From Mycobacterium sp. 852013-51886_SCH5428379 (GTDB taxonomy: Bacteria > Actinomycetota > Actinomycetes > Mycobacteriales > Mycobacteriaceae): 64,000 nt of DNA. Each line of letters opens with the position of its first letter. Within the stretch, counting starts at the first letter, position 1. The DNA lies in contig NZ_LZSU01000012.1 in the NCBI RefSeq assembly GCF_001665575.1, positions 85,698 through 149,697 on the forward strand, written 5' to 3'. This document shows, one piece after another, positions 53,128 through 64,000 of the stretch. Both the position numbers and the translations under genes were made by a program. The notes below the pieces were generated by a model. That model made no database searches. It was not told the DNA's origin and was given only the letters and a program-made list of their open reading frames with translations.

Positions 53128-53370
53128 TAGGCCCCGTTTAGGGCCACCTACCATGTGGTACCGTGCTGCTAGAACCCGAAAAGAACCTCGCGGGTTGCCG
53201 GCCACCGGACCATCGGATCTTTCCGATCGGAGCCGATTCCGACCGACAAAGGGAGTTTTCCCCGTGGGTGATTTCAGCGAGCAATTCGGCCTCCGATACG
53301 CTCGGGCAGGTTACTCACAGGAACATCGGAAACAACCTTTTCCACACAACCGCGGGATTGAGGTGAAGCA
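53128..53370 (+). promoter_or_regulatory. Promoter and leader region of the atp operon
   Basis: This 243-base gap must contain the atp operon promoter. TANNNT hexamers TACCAT (53148-53153) and TACCGT (53158-53163) are close together. An inverted repeat GGCCC-CGTTTA-GGGCC (53130-53145) follows wecA without a T-tract. The second half carries a small open frame with a good ribosome binding site. I cannot choose among the promoter hexamers by eye. Confidence 0.4.
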
Positions 53371-53374
53371 GTGA
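53264..53374 (+). CDS. Possible 36-residue leader peptide coupled to atpI
   Basis: AAAGGGAG stands 8-9 bases before a GTG that opens a 36-codon frame ([19 protein letters not shown]...). Its TGA overlaps the atpI GTG as GTGA, the same coupling used between real genes in this operon. The peptide is polar and Arg-rich and resembles nothing I know. It could be a true small protein, a coupling leader for atpI, or chance. It should be compared across mycobacteria before being trusted. Confidence 0.35.
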   Translation: MGDFSEQFGLRYARAGYSQEHRKQPFPHNRGIEVKQ

Positions 53375-53817
53375 CGACACCAGCGCAGGACGCGCCGTTG
53401 GTGTTGCCCGCAGTCGCTTTCCGACCGGTGCGCCTTCTGATCATCTGCGTGGCTCTGTCCGGCCTCGCGGCGGTGGCCGCGACATGGGTCGGCTATCCGA
53501 TGGTGGCACTGTTCTTCGCGATCGGTCTCGGACTCGGTCTGGGTAACGCGGTCATGATCCGGCGCTCGGTGCTGTCGATCACCGCCAAAGACCATCCGCT
53601 CAAACGCAATATGGCCATGAATTCGGCCACCCGCCTGCTGATCATGACCGTGATCGGCCTGACCATCGCCTACATCTTCAAGCCGCAGGGCCTCGGTGTG
53701 GTCTTCGGGATGGCGCTGTTCCAGGTGATCCTGGTCGCCTCGACGGCGTTGCCGGTGGTCAAGAAGCTCAAGGCGCAAGCAGCTGATGGACTCGAAGGAG
53801 AGACGCCCCAGCAATGA
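53371..53817 (+). CDS. atpI: ATP synthase-associated membrane protein I (Rv1303-like)
   Basis: A 148-residue protein with four hydrophobic helices (about residues 18-38, 42-62, 85-105, 110-130), of the AtpI/UncI type. It helps assemble the c-ring or import magnesium in other bacteria and is not part of the final enzyme. [27 protein letters not shown] is the conserved cytoplasmic loop. The GTG start overlaps the small upstream frame and the stop overlaps atpB (ATGA), so it is translated as part of the operon. Confidence 0.88.
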   Translation: MTTPAQDAPLVLPAVAFRPVRLLIICVALSGLAAVAATWVGYPMVALFFAIGLGLGLGNAVMIRRSVLSITAKDHPLKRNMAMNSATRLLIMTVIGLTIAYIFKPQGLGVVFGMALFQVILVASTALPVVKKLKAQAADGLEGETPQQ

Positions 53818-54569
53818 CCGAGACCATTCTCGCCGCCGACAGCGGAATTCACGTCGGCACCCACACCACGGCCAACTGGTTCGGCCTCACCGTCAACACC
53901 GACACCCTGCTCTCCTGCGCGATCGCGGGCGCGATCGTGCTCGGGCTGGCGTTCTTCCTGCGGGCCAAGGTGACCTCCAGCGGCGTGCCCAGCGGCGTCC
54001 AGCTGTTCTGGGAGGCCATCACCGTCCAGACCCGCAACCAGGTGGAAGCGGCGATCGGGATGCGTATCGCCCCGTTCATCCTGCCGCTCGGTGTGGCGCT
54101 CTTCGTGTTCATCCTCGTCGCGAACTGGCTGGCTGTGCTGCCGGTGCAGTACTCCGACGAGACTGGTATCCACGAACTCCTCAAGCCCGCGGCATCCGAC
54201 ATCAACTTCGCCATGGCACTGGCCGTCTTCGTGTTCATCGGTTACCACGCGGCCGGCTTCTGGCGGCGCGGTGTGCTCGGCCACCCCAAGAAGGTGCTGA
54301 AGGGCCACGTCGCGATCCTCGCGCCGATCAACCTGGTCGAGGAGATCGCCAAGCCGATCTCGCTGTCCCTCCGACTTTTCGGCAACATCTTCGCCGGCGG
54401 CATCCTCGTCGCCCTGATCGCACTGTTCCCGCCATGGATCATGTGGGCGCCGAACGCGATCTGGAAGAGCTTCGACCTGTTCATCGGCGCCATCCAGGCG
54501 TTCATCTTCTCGCTGCTGACCATCCTGTACTTCAGCCAGTCGATGGAGCTCGACGAGCACCACGACTGA
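53814..54569 (+). CDS. atpB: ATP synthase F0 subunit a
   Basis: A 251-residue membrane subunit forming the two proton half-channels. The essential arginine is in [15 protein letters not shown], and [14 protein letters not shown] precedes it, as in other mycobacteria. The N-terminal outside segment ([24 protein letters not shown]) is followed by five to six helices. It overlaps atpI by four bases. A 73-base gap with a hairpin separates it from atpE. Confidence 0.96.
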   Translation: MTETILAADSGIHVGTHTTANWFGLTVNTDTLLSCAIAGAIVLGLAFFLRAKVTSSGVPSGVQLFWEAITVQTRNQVEAAIGMRIAPFILPLGVALFVFILVANWLAVLPVQYSDETGIHELLKPAASDINFAMALAVFVFIGYHAAGFWRRGVLGHPKKVLKGHVAILAPINLVEEIAKPISLSLRLFGNIFAGGILVALIALFPPWIMWAPNAIWKSFDLFIGAIQAFIFSLLTILYFSQSMELDEHHD

Positions 54570-54605
54570 TCCAGACATACCGATCGAAACCGCTCGACCC
54601 ACGTC

Positions 54606-54891
<286 letters not shown>

Positions 54892-54912
54892 AACGGTTTG
54901 GAATCGTCAGTC

Positions 54913-55419
54913 ATGGGTGACCTGAGCACGACCATCTTGGCCGCCGAGGAGGGTGGCGGGAACTTCCTGATTCCCAACGGCACCTTCTTCTTCGTCCTGC
55001 TCATCTTCCTGATCGTTCTGGGCGTCATCGCGAAGTTCGTCGTGCCGCCGATCAGCAAGGTGCTCAAAGAGCGCGAAAACATGGTCACCAAGACGGTCGA
55101 GGACAACCGGAAGTCGACCGAGCTGTTCGCCGCCGCGCAGGCCGACTCCCAGAAGGTGATGGGGTCGGCGCGGCGGGAGGCCGCGGCCATCCGCGAGAAG
55201 GCCCGCGGCGACGGACGCCAGATCGTCGAGGACCACCGGTCGCGCGCTGCCGCGGAGGCGGCGTCCACGCTGCAGGCGGCCAACGACGAGCTGTCCAAGC
55301 AGGGCCGGCAGACCGCGGACGAACTGCAGACGTCGATCGAGACACTGTCGGCGACGCTGGCCAGCCGCGTACTCGGCATCGACATCGGCTCGCCGACGAC
55401 TAGCGGACAGGGGCGCTGA
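54913..55419 (+). CDS. atpF: ATP synthase F0 subunit b
   Basis: A 168-residue peripheral-stalk subunit: one N-terminal helix ([31 protein letters not shown]) and a long charged coiled coil. The ATG at 54913 gives [16 protein letters not shown] as in homologues; the TTG at 54898 is not needed. It pairs with the b' helix of the fused AtpH protein, so the stalk is a b/b'-delta heterodimer. Confidence 0.94.
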   Translation: MGDLSTTILAAEEGGGNFLIPNGTFFFVLLIFLIVLGVIAKFVVPPISKVLKERENMVTKTVEDNRKSTELFAAAQADSQKVMGSARREAAAIREKARGDGRQIVEDHRSRAAAEAASTLQAANDELSKQGRQTADELQTSIETLSATLASRVLGIDIGSPTTSGQGR

Positions 55420-55423
55420 ACAC

Positions 55424-56755
55424 ATGTCGACATTCATCGGCCAGCTGATCGGGTTCGCCCTCATCGTCTTCCTGGTGGTGCGCTTCATCGTGCCGCCGGT
55501 CAAGCGGATGATGCGCACTCAGCAGGACACCGTGCGTCGTCAGCTCGAGGAGAGCGCCACCGCCGCCAACAAGGTGGCGCAGGCGGATCAGCAGCACGCC
55601 AAGGCACTCGAGGAGGCGAAGGCCGACGCGACCCGTGTGGTCGAGGAGGCTCGCGCCGACGCCGAGAAGATCGCCGAGCAGCTCCGGAGCCAGGCCGACG
55701 CCGAGGTCGAGCGGATCAAGGTGCAGGGTGCGGCGCAGGTGCAGCTGCTGCGTCAGCAGCTCATCCGTGAGCTGCGGTCTCACCTGGGCACCGAGTCGGT
55801 GGCCCGGGCCCGCGCGTTGGTCACCGATCACGTGTCGGACGACGGCAACCGCTCGGCGACCGTCGACCGGTTCCTCGACGAACTGGACGCGATGGCCCCG
55901 TCCGACGGGTCGATCGACGATGCCGCGGGCGCACGGCTGCGCGCTACGAGCCGTGAGTCGCTCAAGACGCTGGTGGGGCGGTTCGACGAACTGACGGCCG
56001 ACGTCGACGCGGACGGGTTGACCGGCCTCGCGGACGACCTGGTCGCCGTGGCCAAGTTGCTCTCCAGCGAACCGGTGCTCAGCAAGCACTTCGCCGAGCC
56101 CACCGACAGCGGTGGCGGCAAGGGCGATCTCGCGGAGGCTCTGCTCTCCGGCAAGGTGTCCGACACCGCGCTCGAGGTCGTGAAAGCCGCTGTCTCGCAA
56201 CGTTGGTCGGAAGAGTCGGATCTGCACTACGCGGTCCGGCACGTCGCCCGCCTCGCGCTGCTGGTCCGCGCGGAGCGCAACGACGAGACCGCCGAGGTCG
56301 AAGACCAGCTGTTCCGGTTCAGCCGGATCCTGGACTCGGAGTCGCGGTTGTCCTCGGTTCTCAGCGACTACACCACGCCGGCCGACGGCCGGATCGGGCT
56401 GCTGGACAAGCTGCTCGAGAACCAGGCCGGCGCCACCACCCGGGCGCTGCTGGCGCAGACCGTCGAACTGCTGCACGGTGAGCGCGCCGACGAGTCGGTG
56501 CGGGAACTCGCCGAGCTTGCGGTGGCCCGCCGGGGCGAGGTCGTGGCGCACGTGACCGCCGCCGCCGCACTGAGCGACGGACAGCGCGGTCGTCTCACCG
56601 AGGTCCTCAGCCGCATCTACGGACACCCGGTCTCGATCCAGCTGCACATCGCACCCGAGATCCTGGGCGGTCTGACCATCGCCGTGGGTGACGAGGTCAT
56701 CGACGGCTCCCTGGCAACACGCCTGGAATCGGCCGAGACCCGGCTGCCCGACTAA
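55424..56755 (+). CDS. atpH: ATP synthase fused subunit b'-delta
   Basis: A 443-residue actinobacterial fusion. Residues 1-25 form a membrane helix ([18 protein letters not shown]), about 30-110 a coiled coil of b type, about 110-265 a linker with a helical insert, and about 270-443 the delta (OSCP) domain, seen in [22 protein letters not shown] and the end [19 protein letters not shown]. It starts 4 bases after atpF. Such fusion is standard in mycobacteria (Rv1307, 446 residues). Confidence 0.95.
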   Translation: MSTFIGQLIGFALIVFLVVRFIVPPVKRMMRTQQDTVRRQLEESATAANKVAQADQQHAKALEEAKADATRVVEEARADAEKIAEQLRSQADAEVERIKVQGAAQVQLLRQQLIRELRSHLGTESVARARALVTDHVSDDGNRSATVDRFLDELDAMAPSDGSIDDAAGARLRATSRESLKTLVGRFDELTADVDADGLTGLADDLVAVAKLLSSEPVLSKHFAEPTDSGGGKGDLAEALLSGKVSDTALEVVKAAVSQRWSEESDLHYAVRHVARLALLVRAERNDETAEVEDQLFRFSRILDSESRLSSVLSDYTTPADGRIGLLDKLLENQAGATTRALLAQTVELLHGERADESVRELAELAVARRGEVVAHVTAAAALSDGQRGRLTEVLSRIYGHPVSIQLHIAPEILGGLTIAVGDEVIDGSLATRLESAETRLPD

Positions 56756-56797
56756 CCCCAACTCCAGAACCCAGACAAAGGCAGGAAGACGAATCCC

Positions 56798-58444
56798 ATG
56801 GCAGAGTTGACTATCTCGGCTGCTGACATCCAAGGGGCGATCGAGGACTACGTCGCCAACTTCGCCACCGACACCGACCGGGAAGAGATCGGTACCGTCA
56901 TCGATGCCGGTGACGGTATCGCCCACGTCGAGGGTCTGCCCTCGGTGATGACGCAGGAGCTGCTCGAGTTCCCCGGCGGTGTCCTGGGCGTCGCCCTGAA
57001 CCTCGACGAGCACAGCATCGGCGCGGTGGTTCTCGGTGACTTCGAGAAGATCGAAGAGGGCCAGCAGGTCAAGCGCACCGGCGAGGTGCTGTCGGTGCCC
57101 GTCGGTGACGGCTTCCTCGGCCGCGTCGTGAACCCGCTGGGCCAGCCGATCGACGGCCGCGGCGAGATCGAGACCAGCGAGCGTCGCGCGCTCGAGCTGC
57201 AGGCGCCCTCGGTGGTGCAGCGCCAAGGCGTGAGCGAGCCGCTGCAGACCGGCATCAAGGCCATCGACTCGCAGACCCCGATCGGCCGCGGCCAGCGTCA
57301 GCTGATCATCGGTGACCGCAAGACCGGCAAGACCGCGGTCTGCGTCGACACGATCCTCAACCAGCGTCAGAACTGGGAGACCGGTGACCCGGAGCAGCAG
57401 GTGCGCTGCGTCTACGTCGCCATCGGCCAGAAGGGCACGACGATCGCGTCCGTGCGCCGCACCCTCGAAGAGGGCGGCGCGATGGACTACACGACGATCG
57501 TCGCGGCCCCCGCATCGGATTCGGCCGGCTTCAAGTGGCTGGCGCCCTACACCGGTTCGGCCATCGCCCAGCACTGGATGTACGACAGCAAGCACGTGCT
57601 GATCGTGTTCGACGACCTCACCAAGCACGCCGAGGCCTACCGCGCGATCTCGCTGCTGCTGCGCCGTCCGCCGGGCCGCGAGGCGTTCCCCGGTGACGTC
57701 TTCTACCTGCACTCCCGCCTGCTCGAGCGTTGCGCCAAGCTGTCCGACGAACTGGGCGGCGGCTCGATGACCGGTCTGCCGCTGATCGAGACCAAGGCCA
57801 ACGACATCTCGGCCTACATCCCGACCAACGTCATCTCGATCACCGACGGCCAGTGCTTCCTGGAGACCGACCTGTTCAACCAGGGTGTGCGTCCGGCCAT
57901 CAACGTCGGCGTTTCGGTCTCGCGCGTCGGCGGCGCGGCGCAGATCAAGGCCATGAAGGAAGTGGCAGGAAGTCTCCGCTTGGATCTGTCGCAGTACCGC
58001 GAGCTCGAGTCGTTCGCGGCGTTCGCCTCGGACCTCGACGCCGCGTCAAAGGCGCAGCTCGATCGTGGCGCCCGGCTGGTGGAGCTGCTCAAGCAGCCGC
58101 AGAACAGCCCGATGCCCGTCGAGGAGCAGGTCGTCGCGATCTTCCTCGGTACCCGTGGACATCTGGACTCGGTGCCGGTGGAGGACGTGCAGCGGTTCGA
58201 GCAGGAACTGCTCGAGCACGTGCGGTCGTCCAAGGACGAGATCCTCAAGGAGATCCGGGAGAGCAAGAAGCTCTCCGAGGAACTCGAGGAGAAGCTGACC
58301 GGCGTCGTCAACGACTTCAAGAAGGGCTTCGAGAGCACGTCGGGCGAGTCTGTCGTACCCGACGAGAACGTCGAAGCGATGTCCGATGAGGACCTCGAGA
58401 AGGAATCGGTCAAGGTCCGCAAGCCCGCCCCGAAGAAGAAGTAA
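56798..58444 (+). CDS. atpA: ATP synthase F1 subunit alpha
   Basis: A 548-residue nucleotide-binding subunit. The P-loop is [10 protein letters not shown] (about 174-183); the arginine-finger region is [15 protein letters not shown]. From about residue 510 there is the mycobacterial C-terminal extension rich in Glu and Lys (ending VRKPAPKKK), which is known to hold gamma and suppress ATP hydrolysis. GGCAGGAAGACG precedes the ATG at 56798. Length equals that of M. tuberculosis (549). Confidence 0.97.
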   Translation: MAELTISAADIQGAIEDYVANFATDTDREEIGTVIDAGDGIAHVEGLPSVMTQELLEFPGGVLGVALNLDEHSIGAVVLGDFEKIEEGQQVKRTGEVLSVPVGDGFLGRVVNPLGQPIDGRGEIETSERRALELQAPSVVQRQGVSEPLQTGIKAIDSQTPIGRGQRQLIIGDRKTGKTAVCVDTILNQRQNWETGDPEQQVRCVYVAIGQKGTTIASVRRTLEEGGAMDYTTIVAAPASDSAGFKWLAPYTGSAIAQHWMYDSKHVLIVFDDLTKHAEAYRAISLLLRRPPGREAFPGDVFYLHSRLLERCAKLSDELGGGSMTGLPLIETKANDISAYIPTNVISITDGQCFLETDLFNQGVRPAINVGVSVSRVGGAAQIKAMKEVAGSLRLDLSQYRELESFAAFASDLDAASKAQLDRGARLVELLKQPQNSPMPVEEQVVAIFLGTRGHLDSVPVEDVQRFEQELLEHVRSSKDEILKEIRESKKLSEELEEKLTGVVNDFKKGFESTSGESVVPDENVEAMSDEDLEKESVKVRKPAPKKK

Positions 58445-58458
58445 GGCGCTAGTAACCG

Positions 58459-59388
58459 ATGGCTGCCACACTGCGCGAACTGCGCGGCCGCATCCGCTCC
58501 GCCGGGTCGATCAAGAAGATCACCAAGGCCCAGGAGATGATCGCGACCTCGCGTATCGCCAAGGCGCAGGCCCGAGTCGAAGCGGCTCGGCCCTACGACC
58601 GTGAGATCACCAACATGCTCACCGAACTGGCCAGCGCCAGCGCACTGGACCACCCGCTGCTCGTTGCGCGGGAGCAGCCCAAACGGGCCGGTGTGCTGGT
58701 GGTGTCCTCGGACCGTGGACTGGCCGGCGCCTACAACGCCAACGTGTTCCGGCGCTCCGAAGAGCTGTTCTCGCTGCTGCGCGAGGAGGGCAAGGAGCCG
58801 GTGCTGTACACGGTCGGCCGAAAGGCGCTGGGGTACTACAGCTTCCGCAACTGGGACGTCGCTGAGTCGTGGACCGGCTTCTCCGAGCGGCCGGAGTACG
58901 AGCACGCGCAGGAGATCGGCAAGACGTTGGTCGATGCGTTCATGGCCGGTGTCGACGATGACGGTGACGACGCAGGCGCCGACGGCGTCCTCGGACTCGA
59001 CGAACTGCACATCGTGTTCACCGAGTTCCGGTCGATGCTGTCCCAGTCGGCGATCGCCCGTCGCATCGCGCCGATGGAGGTGGAGTACAGCGAGGAGGAG
59101 GACAACAGCGTCCGCACGCTGTTCTCCTTCGAGCCGAATGCCGAGACGCTGTTCGACGCGCTGCTGCCGCGGTACGTCGCGACGCGCATCTTCGCCGCGA
59201 TGCTCGAAGCGGCGGCGTCGGAGTCGGCTTCGCGCCGGCGCGCCATGAAGTCGGCGTCCGACAACGCCGACGATCTGATCAAGGATCTGACCCTGATGGC
59301 CAACCGTGAGCGGCAGTCCCAGATCACCCAGGAAATCAGCGAAATCGTCGGTGGCGCCAACGCGCTCGCGGACGCCGCCAAGAAGTAG
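58459..59388 (+). CDS. atpG: ATP synthase F1 subunit gamma
   Basis: A 309-residue rotor shaft: N-terminal helix [24 protein letters not shown] and C-terminal helix with [13 protein letters not shown] mycobacteria-specific acidic loop is present at about residues 166-180 ([17 protein letters not shown]), implicated in latency of ATPase activity; here it is slightly longer and richer in Asp than I remember from M. tuberculosis. It starts 14 bases after atpA. Confidence 0.97.
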   Translation: MAATLRELRGRIRSAGSIKKITKAQEMIATSRIAKAQARVEAARPYDREITNMLTELASASALDHPLLVAREQPKRAGVLVVSSDRGLAGAYNANVFRRSEELFSLLREEGKEPVLYTVGRKALGYYSFRNWDVAESWTGFSERPEYEHAQEIGKTLVDAFMAGVDDDGDDAGADGVLGLDELHIVFTEFRSMLSQSAIARRIAPMEVEYSEEEDNSVRTLFSFEPNAETLFDALLPRYVATRIFAAMLEAAASESASRRRAMKSASDNADDLIKDLTLMANRERQSQITQEISEIVGGANALADAAKK

Positions 59389-60987
<1,599 letters not shown>

Positions 60988-60989
60988 CG

Positions 60990-61355
60990 ATGGCCGACCT
61001 GGACGTTGAGATCGTCGCCGTAGAGCGCGAGATCTGGTCGGGCAAGGCATCGTTCGTGTTCACCCGGACGACAGCCGGCGAGATCGGCATCCTGCCGCGC
61101 CACATCCCGCTGGTCGCCCAGCTGGTGGACGACGCCATGGTGCGCGTCGAGCGCGAGGGGGAGGACGATCTGCGCGTCGCGGTCGACGGCGGTTTCATGT
61201 CGGTGACCGAGTCGAATGTGATCATCCTGGCCGAATCCGCGGCGCTGGAGTCGGAGATCGACGAGAGCCAGGCTCGGAGCGATTCCGAGTCCGATGACGC
61301 GGAAACGGCTGCCAGGGGGCGCGCGCGTCTGCGCGCGCTGGGCCAGATCGACTAG
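60990..61355 (+). CDS. atpC: ATP synthase F1 subunit epsilon
   Basis: A 121-residue rotor subunit: N-terminal beta-sandwich ([34 protein letters not shown]) and C-terminal helices ending [13 protein letters not shown]. The ATG at 60990 gives the homologous N-terminus and 121 residues as in M. tuberculosis; the ATG at 60984 overlapping the atpD stop is the alternative. It closes the eight-subunit operon. Confidence 0.96.
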   Translation: MADLDVEIVAVEREIWSGKASFVFTRTTAGEIGILPRHIPLVAQLVDDAMVRVEREGEDDLRVAVDGGFMSVTESNVIILAESAALESEIDESQARSDSESDDAETAARGRARLRALGQID

Positions 61356-61367
61356 CGGATTTCGCCC

Positions 61368-61814
61368 ATGAGCGCGCCCATGTGGAGCATGGTCGCGCTC
61401 GTGGGCGTTTTGCTGCTGGTCGTGGCGGCGCTGTTCTACCGGTTGTGGAAGCTGCGGCAGGTGGGTGGCACCGCGGCCATCCTGCGCGATGTGCCCGCGG
61501 TCGGCGGCCAAGGCTGGCGGCACGGGGTGGTGCGGTACCGCGGGGGAGAGGCCGGGTTCTACCGGCTGTCGAGTTTCCGCTGGTGGCCGGACCGGCGATT
61601 GAGCCGCCGGGGCCTTGAGATCGTTTCCCGCCGGTCTCCGCGGGGGGACGAATTCGACATCATGAGTGACGCGATCGTGGTGCTTGAGGTCCGGGACACC
61701 AGCCCCGAACGCCGGCGGGCCTATGAAATCGCCCTTGATCGGGGTGCGTTGACGGCCTTCCTGTCCTGGCTCGAGTCCCGGCCGTCCCCCCGAGCGCGCC
61801 GCCGGAACTACTGA
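61368..61814 (+). CDS. DUF2550 membrane protein (Rv1312-like)
   Basis: A 148-residue protein with one N-terminal transmembrane helix (MVALVGVLLLVVAALFYRLW) and a basic cytoplasmic domain with the conserved WRHGVVRYRGGEAGFYRLSS and SFLSW-type ending. DUF2550 is restricted to actinobacteria and always lies next to the atp operon in mycobacteria. Its function is unknown. It starts 12 bases after atpC and is probably co-transcribed. Confidence 0.9.
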   Translation: MSAPMWSMVALVGVLLLVVAALFYRLWKLRQVGGTAAILRDVPAVGGQGWRHGVVRYRGGEAGFYRLSSFRWWPDRRLSRRGLEIVSRRSPRGDEFDIMSDAIVVLEVRDTSPERRRAYEIALDRGALTAFLSWLESRPSPRARRRNY

Positions 61815-61836
61815 TCGTTGCCCATGGTCTCAGCGC

Positions 61837-62403
61837 TCATCCGCCCGGCTGCCAGAGCACGTCGCCGCCCGGATTCGCCACCCGCGACAGGATGAACAAC
61901 AGGTCCGACAGCCGGTTCAGATACTTGGCCGGCAGCACGCTGATCGAATCTCCATGTGTGGCAACGGCTTCCCATGCTGAGCGTTCTGCGCGACGGGTGA
62001 CCGTCCTGGCCACGTGCAGCAGAGCCGACAACGGGGTGCCGCCGGGCAGGATGAACGAGTTCAAGGCCGGGAGCGGCTCGTTGAACTCGTCGCACCAGGA
62101 CTCCAACCGGTCGATGTAGCTCTGCGCGATGCGCAGCGGCGGATACTGCGGGTTCTCGACGATCGGCGTGGACAGATCCGCGCCCGCGTCGAACAGATCG
62201 TTCTGGATCTGCCGCAGCACCGTCAGCAACTGTTCGGGAGGTTCGCCGACCGCCACGGCGACACCGATCGCGGCGTTCGCCTCATCGCAGTCGGCGTAGG
62301 CGACCAGGCGGGGATCGTTCTTCGACACGCGGCTGAAATCACTCAACCCTGTCGTGCCGTCGTCGCCGGTACGGGTGTATATGCGGGTCAGATGCACGGC
62401 CAT
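61837..62403 (-). CDS. Cob(I)alamin adenosyltransferase, PduO type
   Basis: A 188-residue enzyme that makes adenosylcobalamin from cob(I)alamin and [44 protein letters not shown] at the N-terminus is the PduO ATP-binding region, and FILPGG and [10 protein letters not shown] are the other signatures. Corresponds to Rv1314c. The ATG at 62403 has TACGGT six bases upstream. Divergent from murA across 81 bases. No cobalamin riboswitch was recognised in that gap. Confidence 0.93.
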   Translation of the reverse strand: MAVHLTRIYTRTGDDGTTGLSDFSRVSKNDPRLVAYADCDEANAAIGVAVAVGEPPEQLLTVLRQIQNDLFDAGADLSTPIVENPQYPPLRIAQSYIDRLESWCDEFNEPLPALNSFILPGGTPLSALLHVARTVTRRAERSAWEAVATHGDSISVLPAKYLNRLSDLLFILSRVANPGGDVLWQPGG

Positions 62404-62409
62404 GGCTGC

Positions 62410-62415
62410 ACCGTA
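62410..62415 (-). promoter_or_regulatory. -10 element TACGGT of the adenosyltransferase gene
   Basis: On the minus strand TACGGT is followed by six bases and the ATG at 62403, with no Shine-Dalgarno sequence. Confidence 0.4.
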
Positions 62416-62471
62416 CCGCGCATCACGCCGCGCGAATCGCTCAGGAAACTGACACGGCCTGAGCCGCTGTT

Positions 62472-62477
62472 TACACT
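62472..62477 (+). promoter_or_regulatory. -10 element TACACT of murA
   Basis: TACACT is followed by 7 bases and the GTG at 62485, indicating a leaderless murA transcript. Confidence 0.45.
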
Positions 62478-62484
62478 TGCCCGC

Positions 62485-63738
62485 GTGAGCGAGCGTTTCG
62501 TGGTGACCGGTGGGAACCGGTTGTCTGGCGAAGTCGCGGTCGGTGGGGCGAAGAACAGTGTGCTCAAGCTGATGGCGGCATCGCTGCTGGCAGAGGGCAC
62601 AAGTACGATCACCAACTGCCCCGACATCCTCGACGTTCCGCTGATGGCCGAAGTGTTGCGCGGGCTGGGCGCCACCGTCGAACTCGACGGCGACACGGTG
62701 CGCATCACCAGCCCCGACGAGCTCAAGTACGACGCCGACTTCGCCGCGGTCCGGCAGTTCCGGGCATCGGTGTGCGTATTGGGTCCGCTGGTGGGGCGGT
62801 GCAAACGGGCCAAGGTGGCGCTGCCCGGCGGCGATGCGATCGGGTCTCGCCCGCTCGACATGCACCAGGCGGGGCTGCGCCAGCTGGGCGCCCGCTGCAA
62901 CATCGAGCACGGATGCGTGGTCGCCGAGGCCGACGAGCTGCACGGCGCGGACATCCAGCTGGAGTTCCCCTCGGTCGGCGCCACCGAGAACATCCTGATG
63001 GCGGCGGTGCTGGCCCGCGGGGTGACGACGATCCACAACGTGGCCCGCGAACCGGATGTCGTGGACCTGTGCACGATGCTCATCCAGATGGGCGCGGACA
63101 TCTCGGGAGCCGGTTCGTCTACGTTGACGATCCGAGGCGTGGACCGGCTGTACCCGACCGAGCACCGGGTGATCGGTGACCGGATCGTCGCCGCGACGTG
63201 GGGTATCGCCGCCGCGATGACCCGGGGAGACATCTCGGTCACCGGGGTCGACCCGGCGCACCTGCAGTTGGTCCTGCACAAACTGCACGACGCCGGCGCC
63301 ACCGTCACCCAGAACGACAACGGCTTCCGCATCGTCCAGTACGAGCGGCCGAAGGCCGTCAACGTCGCGACGCTGCCGTTCCCCGGCTTCCCGACTGATC
63401 TGCAACCGATGGCGATCGGGTTGGCGGCGGTCGCCGACGGGACATCGATGATCACCGAGAACGTCTTCGAGGCCAGATTCCGCTTTGTCGAAGAGATGAT
63501 CCGGCTGGGTGCCGACGCCAGGACCGACGGACATCACGCGGTGGTGCGGGGGATCCCGCAGCTGTCGAGCGCACCGGTGTGGTCGTCGGACATTCGCGCC
63601 GGAGCTGGATTGGTGCTGGCCGGCTTGGTCGCCGACGGCGACACCGAAGTGCACGACGTGTTCCACATCGACCGGGGCTATCCGCTCTTCGTCGAGAACC
63701 TGAAGAGCCTGGGCGCCGAGATCGAGCGCGTCACCTAG
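62485..63738 (+). CDS. murA: UDP-N-acetylglucosamine 1-carboxyvinyltransferase
   Basis: A 417-residue enzyme of the first committed step of peptidoglycan synthesis. The N-terminal [21 protein letters not shown] and the pair of inside-out barrels are normal. The loop residue that is Cys115 in E. coli is Asp117 here ([15 protein letters not shown]), the mycobacterial variant that gives natural fosfomycin resistance. The GTG at 62485 is used since homologues begin [10 protein letters not shown]. The rrn operon promoters follow directly, as in M. tuberculosis. Confidence 0.97.
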   Translation: MSERFVVTGGNRLSGEVAVGGAKNSVLKLMAASLLAEGTSTITNCPDILDVPLMAEVLRGLGATVELDGDTVRITSPDELKYDADFAAVRQFRASVCVLGPLVGRCKRAKVALPGGDAIGSRPLDMHQAGLRQLGARCNIEHGCVVAEADELHGADIQLEFPSVGATENILMAAVLARGVTTIHNVAREPDVVDLCTMLIQMGADISGAGSSTLTIRGVDRLYPTEHRVIGDRIVAATWGIAAAMTRGDISVTGVDPAHLQLVLHKLHDAGATVTQNDNGFRIVQYERPKAVNVATLPFPGFPTDLQPMAIGLAAVADGTSMITENVFEARFRFVEEMIRLGADARTDGHHAVVRGIPQLSSAPVWSSDIRAGAGLVLAGLVADGDTEVHDVFHIDRGYPLFVENLKSLGAEIERVT

Positions 63739-63799
63739 CAGACCCAGGGGCGTCCCGGAGGCGTTTTCGACGTCCGAAATGTGCTCTGGCCAGCGGATT

Positions 63800-63828
63800 T
63801 TGGCGAAAGCGGGATCGGCGCGTATGGT
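63800..63828 (+). promoter_or_regulatory. rrn operon upstream promoter (P1-like)
   Basis: TTGGCG (63800-63805), a 17-base spacer and TATGGT (63823-63828) form a promoter 62 bases after the murA stop. The -10 overlaps a small dyad GGTAT-TCAC-ATACC (63826-63839). Confidence 0.55.
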
Positions 63829-63848
63829 ATTCACATACCGACCGCCCA

Positions 63849-63867
63849 CCGGGTGCCAGACACCCGG
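63849..63867 (+). promoter_or_regulatory. Hairpin between the two rrn promoters
   Basis: CCGGGTG-CCAGA-CACCCGG is a perfect 7-base-pair stem just upstream of the second promoter. It would form in transcripts from the first promoter or from murA; there is no T-tract, so termination is doubtful. Confidence 0.45.
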
Positions 63868-63876
63868 AGGACACGG

Positions 63877-63906
63877 TTGACCCGGCCCAGCAAGATGTAG
63901 TAAGCT
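63877..63906 (+). promoter_or_regulatory. rrn operon main promoter (PCL1-like)
   Basis: TTGACC (63877-63882), an 18-base spacer and TAAGCT (63901-63906) followed by GGCAGGGTTGCC match the conserved mycobacterial rrn promoter I know as PCL1, in which CTGGCAGGGTTGC is shared. Transcription should start around 63913. Confidence 0.8.
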
Positions 63907-63919
63907 GGCAGGGTTGCCT

Positions 63920-64000
63920 GCGAGGCGGGTGTGTTGTTTGAGAACTCAATAGTGTGTTTGGTGGTTTTTGTTTGTTGTTTTTTGTTGTGCCATGCTCTCT
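63920..64000 (+). other. rrn leader with box motifs (5' part only)
   Basis: GTGTTGTTTGAGAACTCAAT (63931-63950) and the following AGTGTGTTTGGTGG with a T/G-rich tract are the conserved antitermination/RNase-processing leader upstream of 16S rRNA in mycobacteria. The 16S gene itself begins beyond the window. Confidence 0.8.

Noticed and set aside
53130..53145. Intrinsic terminator after wecA
   Set aside because: The stem is only five base pairs and is followed by ACCTACC with no T-tract.
55400..57712. A 770-codon minus-strand frame across atpH and atpA
   Set aside because: Same reason: shadow of conserved genes with no recognisable motif.
62404..62484. Cobalamin riboswitch near the adenosyltransferase gene
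   Set aside because: The gap is only 81 bases, both flanking genes appear leaderless, and no B12-box sequence is seen.
63900..64000. 16S rRNA gene
   Set aside because: The window ends in the rrn leader; the conserved 16S start is not reached.

Overview
The window is high-GC actinobacterial chromosome. Gene content and order match a fast-growing Mycobacterium (Mycolicibacterium type). The order carbonic anhydrase, cysD, cysNC, Rrf2 regulator, then tRNA-Arg, argS, lysA, hom, thrC, thrB, rho, rpmE, prfA, prmC, sua5, wecA, atpIBEFHAGDC, DUF2550, cobalamin adenosyltransferase, murA and the rrn promoter region is the order of the Rv1284-Rv1315 segment of M. tuberculosis, as far as I remember it. 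Several blocks absent from that backbone are inserted. No rRNA gene lies inside the window; only the rrn promoters and the start of the leader are present at the right end.

Layout. 1-660 is the 3' end of a membrane glycosyltransferase. 706-1197 is a beta-carbonic anhydrase. 1201-2952 is a 13E12/DUF222 HNH protein whose start codon lies inside a perfect LexA box. 3091-6603 is the sulfate assimilation operon cysD-cysNC-cysQ. 6614-17950 holds a cysteine hydrolase, an Rrf2 regulator, a ThrE-type exporter, an MFS symporter, a DapB-like dehydrogenase, a nitronate monooxygenase, a two-component system with a DUF4097 membrane protein, a TDT transporter and a luciferase-like F420 enzyme. 17969-21829 holds a secreted proline-rich repeat protein, a DUF4436 membrane protein, a one-domain voltage-gated cation channel and an exported flavin amine oxidase. 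21933-27602 is a tandem array of PGRS-type glycine-rich proteins that carry Sec signal peptides and no PE domain: three intact copies and one decayed copy. 27834-29554 is a divergent TetR/MFS pair with a palindromic operator. 29551-37402 is a lipid- or sterol-like accessory cluster: NTF2-like protein, sulfotransferase, DUF1214 protein, SDR and mycofactocin-type SDR in one tightly overlapping operon, flanked by another SDR, a Ddn-like F420 enzyme and a secreted DUF1214 paralogue. From 37503 on the window is mostly core: tRNA-Arg(CCG) and argS, the lysine/threonine genes, rho, a TetR/acyl-CoA ligase insertion, rpmE, prfA-prmC-sua5, wecA, the complete ATP synthase operon and murA.

How parts work together. 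CysD and CysNC make PAPS and CysQ removes PAP. PAPS is the donor for sulfotransferases such as the one at 32460-33647. PrmC methylates the release factor encoded beside it. LysA, Hom, ThrC and ThrB draw on aspartate semialdehyde, and the ThrE-like exporter may export threonine. ATP synthase features are mycobacterial: fused b-delta subunit, regulatory C-terminal extension on alpha, extra gamma loop and a bedaquiline-type c subunit. An acidic repeat tail on the beta subunit is unusual.

A recurring signal is a TANNNT hexamer 6-7 bases before a start codon that lacks a Shine-Dalgarno sequence, at more than ten genes. This is the pattern of leaderless mRNAs and was used to choose several starts. 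The strongest candidates for undescribed biology are the PE-less PGRS array and the sulfotransferase/DUF1214/mycofactocin-SDR operon with its secreted paralogue.
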